Shown here one piece after another: positions 63,097-64,000 of a DNA stretch of 64,000 nt (position 1 is the first letter of the stretch; the number at the start of each line of letters is the position of its first letter). The notes under the pieces were generated by a model that was not told the DNA's origin, made no database searches, and worked only from the letters and a program-made list of their open reading frames with translations. Source of the DNA: Paraflavitalea devenefica. GTDB taxonomy: Bacteria > Bacteroidota > Bacteroidia > Chitinophagales > Chitinophagaceae. The stretch is taken from assembly GCF_011759375.1 (NCBI RefSeq), contig NZ_JAARML010000003.1, positions 682,001 through 746,000 on the forward strand, written 5' to 3'. The translations under genes and the position numbers were made by a program.

Positions 63097-64000
63097 ATGG
63101 GGAAGCAACCAATTTTTATAACAGGATTACTGCTTTCAGGGCTGGTTGCCTTGTGCCAGGAAGACAGCAGCGCCTTGCTGGAAAAAGTGATTATCACCTC
63201 ACAGCGGAGCGTGAAAAAGGAATTATTGGTTCCTTACAGCACACAGGTATTATCGCGCCAGTCACTTACAAACTACCAGCCGCGTACTGCCCCCGAAGCG
63301 CTTACCGGTGTAAACGGCGTATTCATTCAAAAAACAAATCATGGTGGCGGTTCGCCATTCATCAGGGGTTTTACGGGCAACCAGGTATTGATCCTCGTGG
63401 ATGGCATCCGGTTGAATAATTCCACCTTCCGCTATGGCCCTAACCAATACCTCAATACCATTGATGCATACAGCATGCAGAAAATGGAAGTAGTAAAGGG
63501 CACAGGCGCTGTTCAATATGGATCAGATGCTTTGGGCGGCGTTATCCAGGTATTTACCAAAGATCCGGAATTGGCAGCCCGCAAGCCTTACTGGTCCGCT
63601 ACTGCGCTGGGGAAAATGATGACGGACAATATGGAAAAAACGGCAAGGGCCGAAGCGGGTTATCAGGGAGAAAAAGCGGCCGTACAGGTGGGCGCTACCT
63701 ATCGCGATTTTGGCGACCTGGTAGGTGGAGATACCACCGGCAAACAAGCTCCTTCCGGGTATAAAGAATATGCTTTTGATGCCAAGGTGAAATTCAGACT
63801 GCAACCCGATCTTACAGTAACGCTTGCCAGCCAGTTTTTACAGCAGCAGCATGTGCCGGTTTACCACAAAGTGGAGCTGGAAAATTTTGCTGTCAATGAA
63901 TTTGAACCTCAGCAGCGTCTGTTAAATTATGCGAGGCTGCATTACACTTCCCGCAGCAAATGGCTGCATGCGGTAGAATTAACAACTTCCTGGCAACAAA
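63097..64000 (+). CDS. TonB-dependent receptor, 5' part only
   Basis: The start is MGKQPIFITGLLLSGLVALC at 63097 and the frame is open to the window end (301 codons). A short signal region leads to the TonB-box/plug: VIITSQRS, then TNYQPRTAPEALTGVNGVFI, FIRGFTGNQVLILVDGIRLN and MEVVKGTGAVQYGSDALGGV. This is the classical plug. The barrel begins about residue 160. There is no carboxypeptidase-like N-domain, so it looks like a siderophore/metal-type receptor rather than SusC. The propeller-phosphoesterase gene lies 8 bp upstream and the two are likely co-transcribed. Confidence 0.93.
   Translation, partial: MGKQPIFITGLLLSGLVALCQEDSSALLEKVIITSQRSVKKELLVPYSTQVLSRQSLTNYQPRTAPEALTGVNGVFIQKTNHGGGSPFIRGFTGNQVLILVDGIRLNNSTFRYGPNQYLNTIDAYSMQKMEVVKGTGAVQYGSDALGGVIQVFTKDPELAARKPYWSATALGKMMTDNMEKTARAEAGYQGEKAAVQVGATYRDFGDLVGGDTTGKQAPSGYKEYAFDAKVKFRLQPDLTVTLASQFLQQQHVPVYHKVELENFAVNEFEPQQRLLNYARLHYTSRSKWLHAVELTTSWQQ

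Overview
The window comes from a member of the Bacteroidota, most likely the Chitinophagaceae. I infer this from the protein families and from TAnnTTTG-type promoter boxes. The families include GH97, GH78 and PL6 carbohydrate enzymes, a TonB-dependent receptor, a BlaI/BlaR1-type pair with long C-terminal repeats, DUF5908/DUF4255 proteins, and a Bacteroidota-type tyrosine recombinase remnant. Genus cannot be read from the sequence alone.

Layout. (1) Bases 1-5.8 kb are visibly AT-richer than the rest and look like an old integrated island abutting the 3' end of a tRNA-Asp gene. The island holds a gutted tyrosine recombinase, a GIY-YIG protein built into helical repeats, a frameshifted membrane gene, and a three-gene XRE regulator / NurA-like nuclease / HerA-like ATPase cassette. 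That cassette is a plausible anti-phage or DNA-end-processing module. (2) From 6.2 to 10.5 kb lie a GH97 glycosidase, an AhpD-like protein, a GAF histidine kinase and a YjbQ protein. (3) From 10.5 to 35.5 kb there is one tightly packed minus-strand operon of 16 genes encoding an extracellular contractile injection system (eCIS, Afp/PVC/MAC-like). In transcription order it encodes: a DUF4255 cap protein, an unknown 361-aa protein, the sheath, two inner-tube proteins, DUF5908, an Afp7-like tube/baseplate adaptor, the VgrG-like spike, the PAAR tip, a gp25 baseplate protein, a gp6/J-like baseplate protein, a gp7-like baseplate protein, an unknown 1286-aa protein, a tape-measure-family protein, a 1597-aa DUF4157 effector and an AAA+ ATPase. 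This is the most exciting system in the window. The effector is unusual in carrying both a papain-like/CHAP-type domain and a C-terminal His-Me-finger nuclease-like domain.

(4) From 36 to 46.8 kb there are a KDPGal-type aldolase, a sugar-acid kinase and an SMP-30 lactonase (three of the four steps of a De Ley-Doudoroff-like route). After these come exonuclease III, a FIST sensor fused by operon context to a large hybrid histidine kinase, a GH78 rhamnosidase and a DUF1801 protein. (5) The spacer at 46.8-47.6 kb has no gene but contains a long, degenerate 11-bp tandem periodicity. (6) From 47.6 to 64 kb lie an esterase, an HD protein, dihydrolipoyl dehydrogenase, a response regulator, GluQ, a TIM-barrel isomerase-like protein, a PadR regulator with a membrane partner, BlaI/BlaR1 with a clear palindromic operator, a HAD phosphatase, a PL6 lyase, a beta-propeller/phosphoesterase and the start of a TonB-dependent receptor.

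The eCIS operon supplies structure, loading ATPase and cargo from one promoter region (about 35.54-36.06 kb). It lacks T6SS membrane-complex genes, a head or packaging genes, so it fits a freely released or cell-surface injection particle rather than a prophage or a T6SS.
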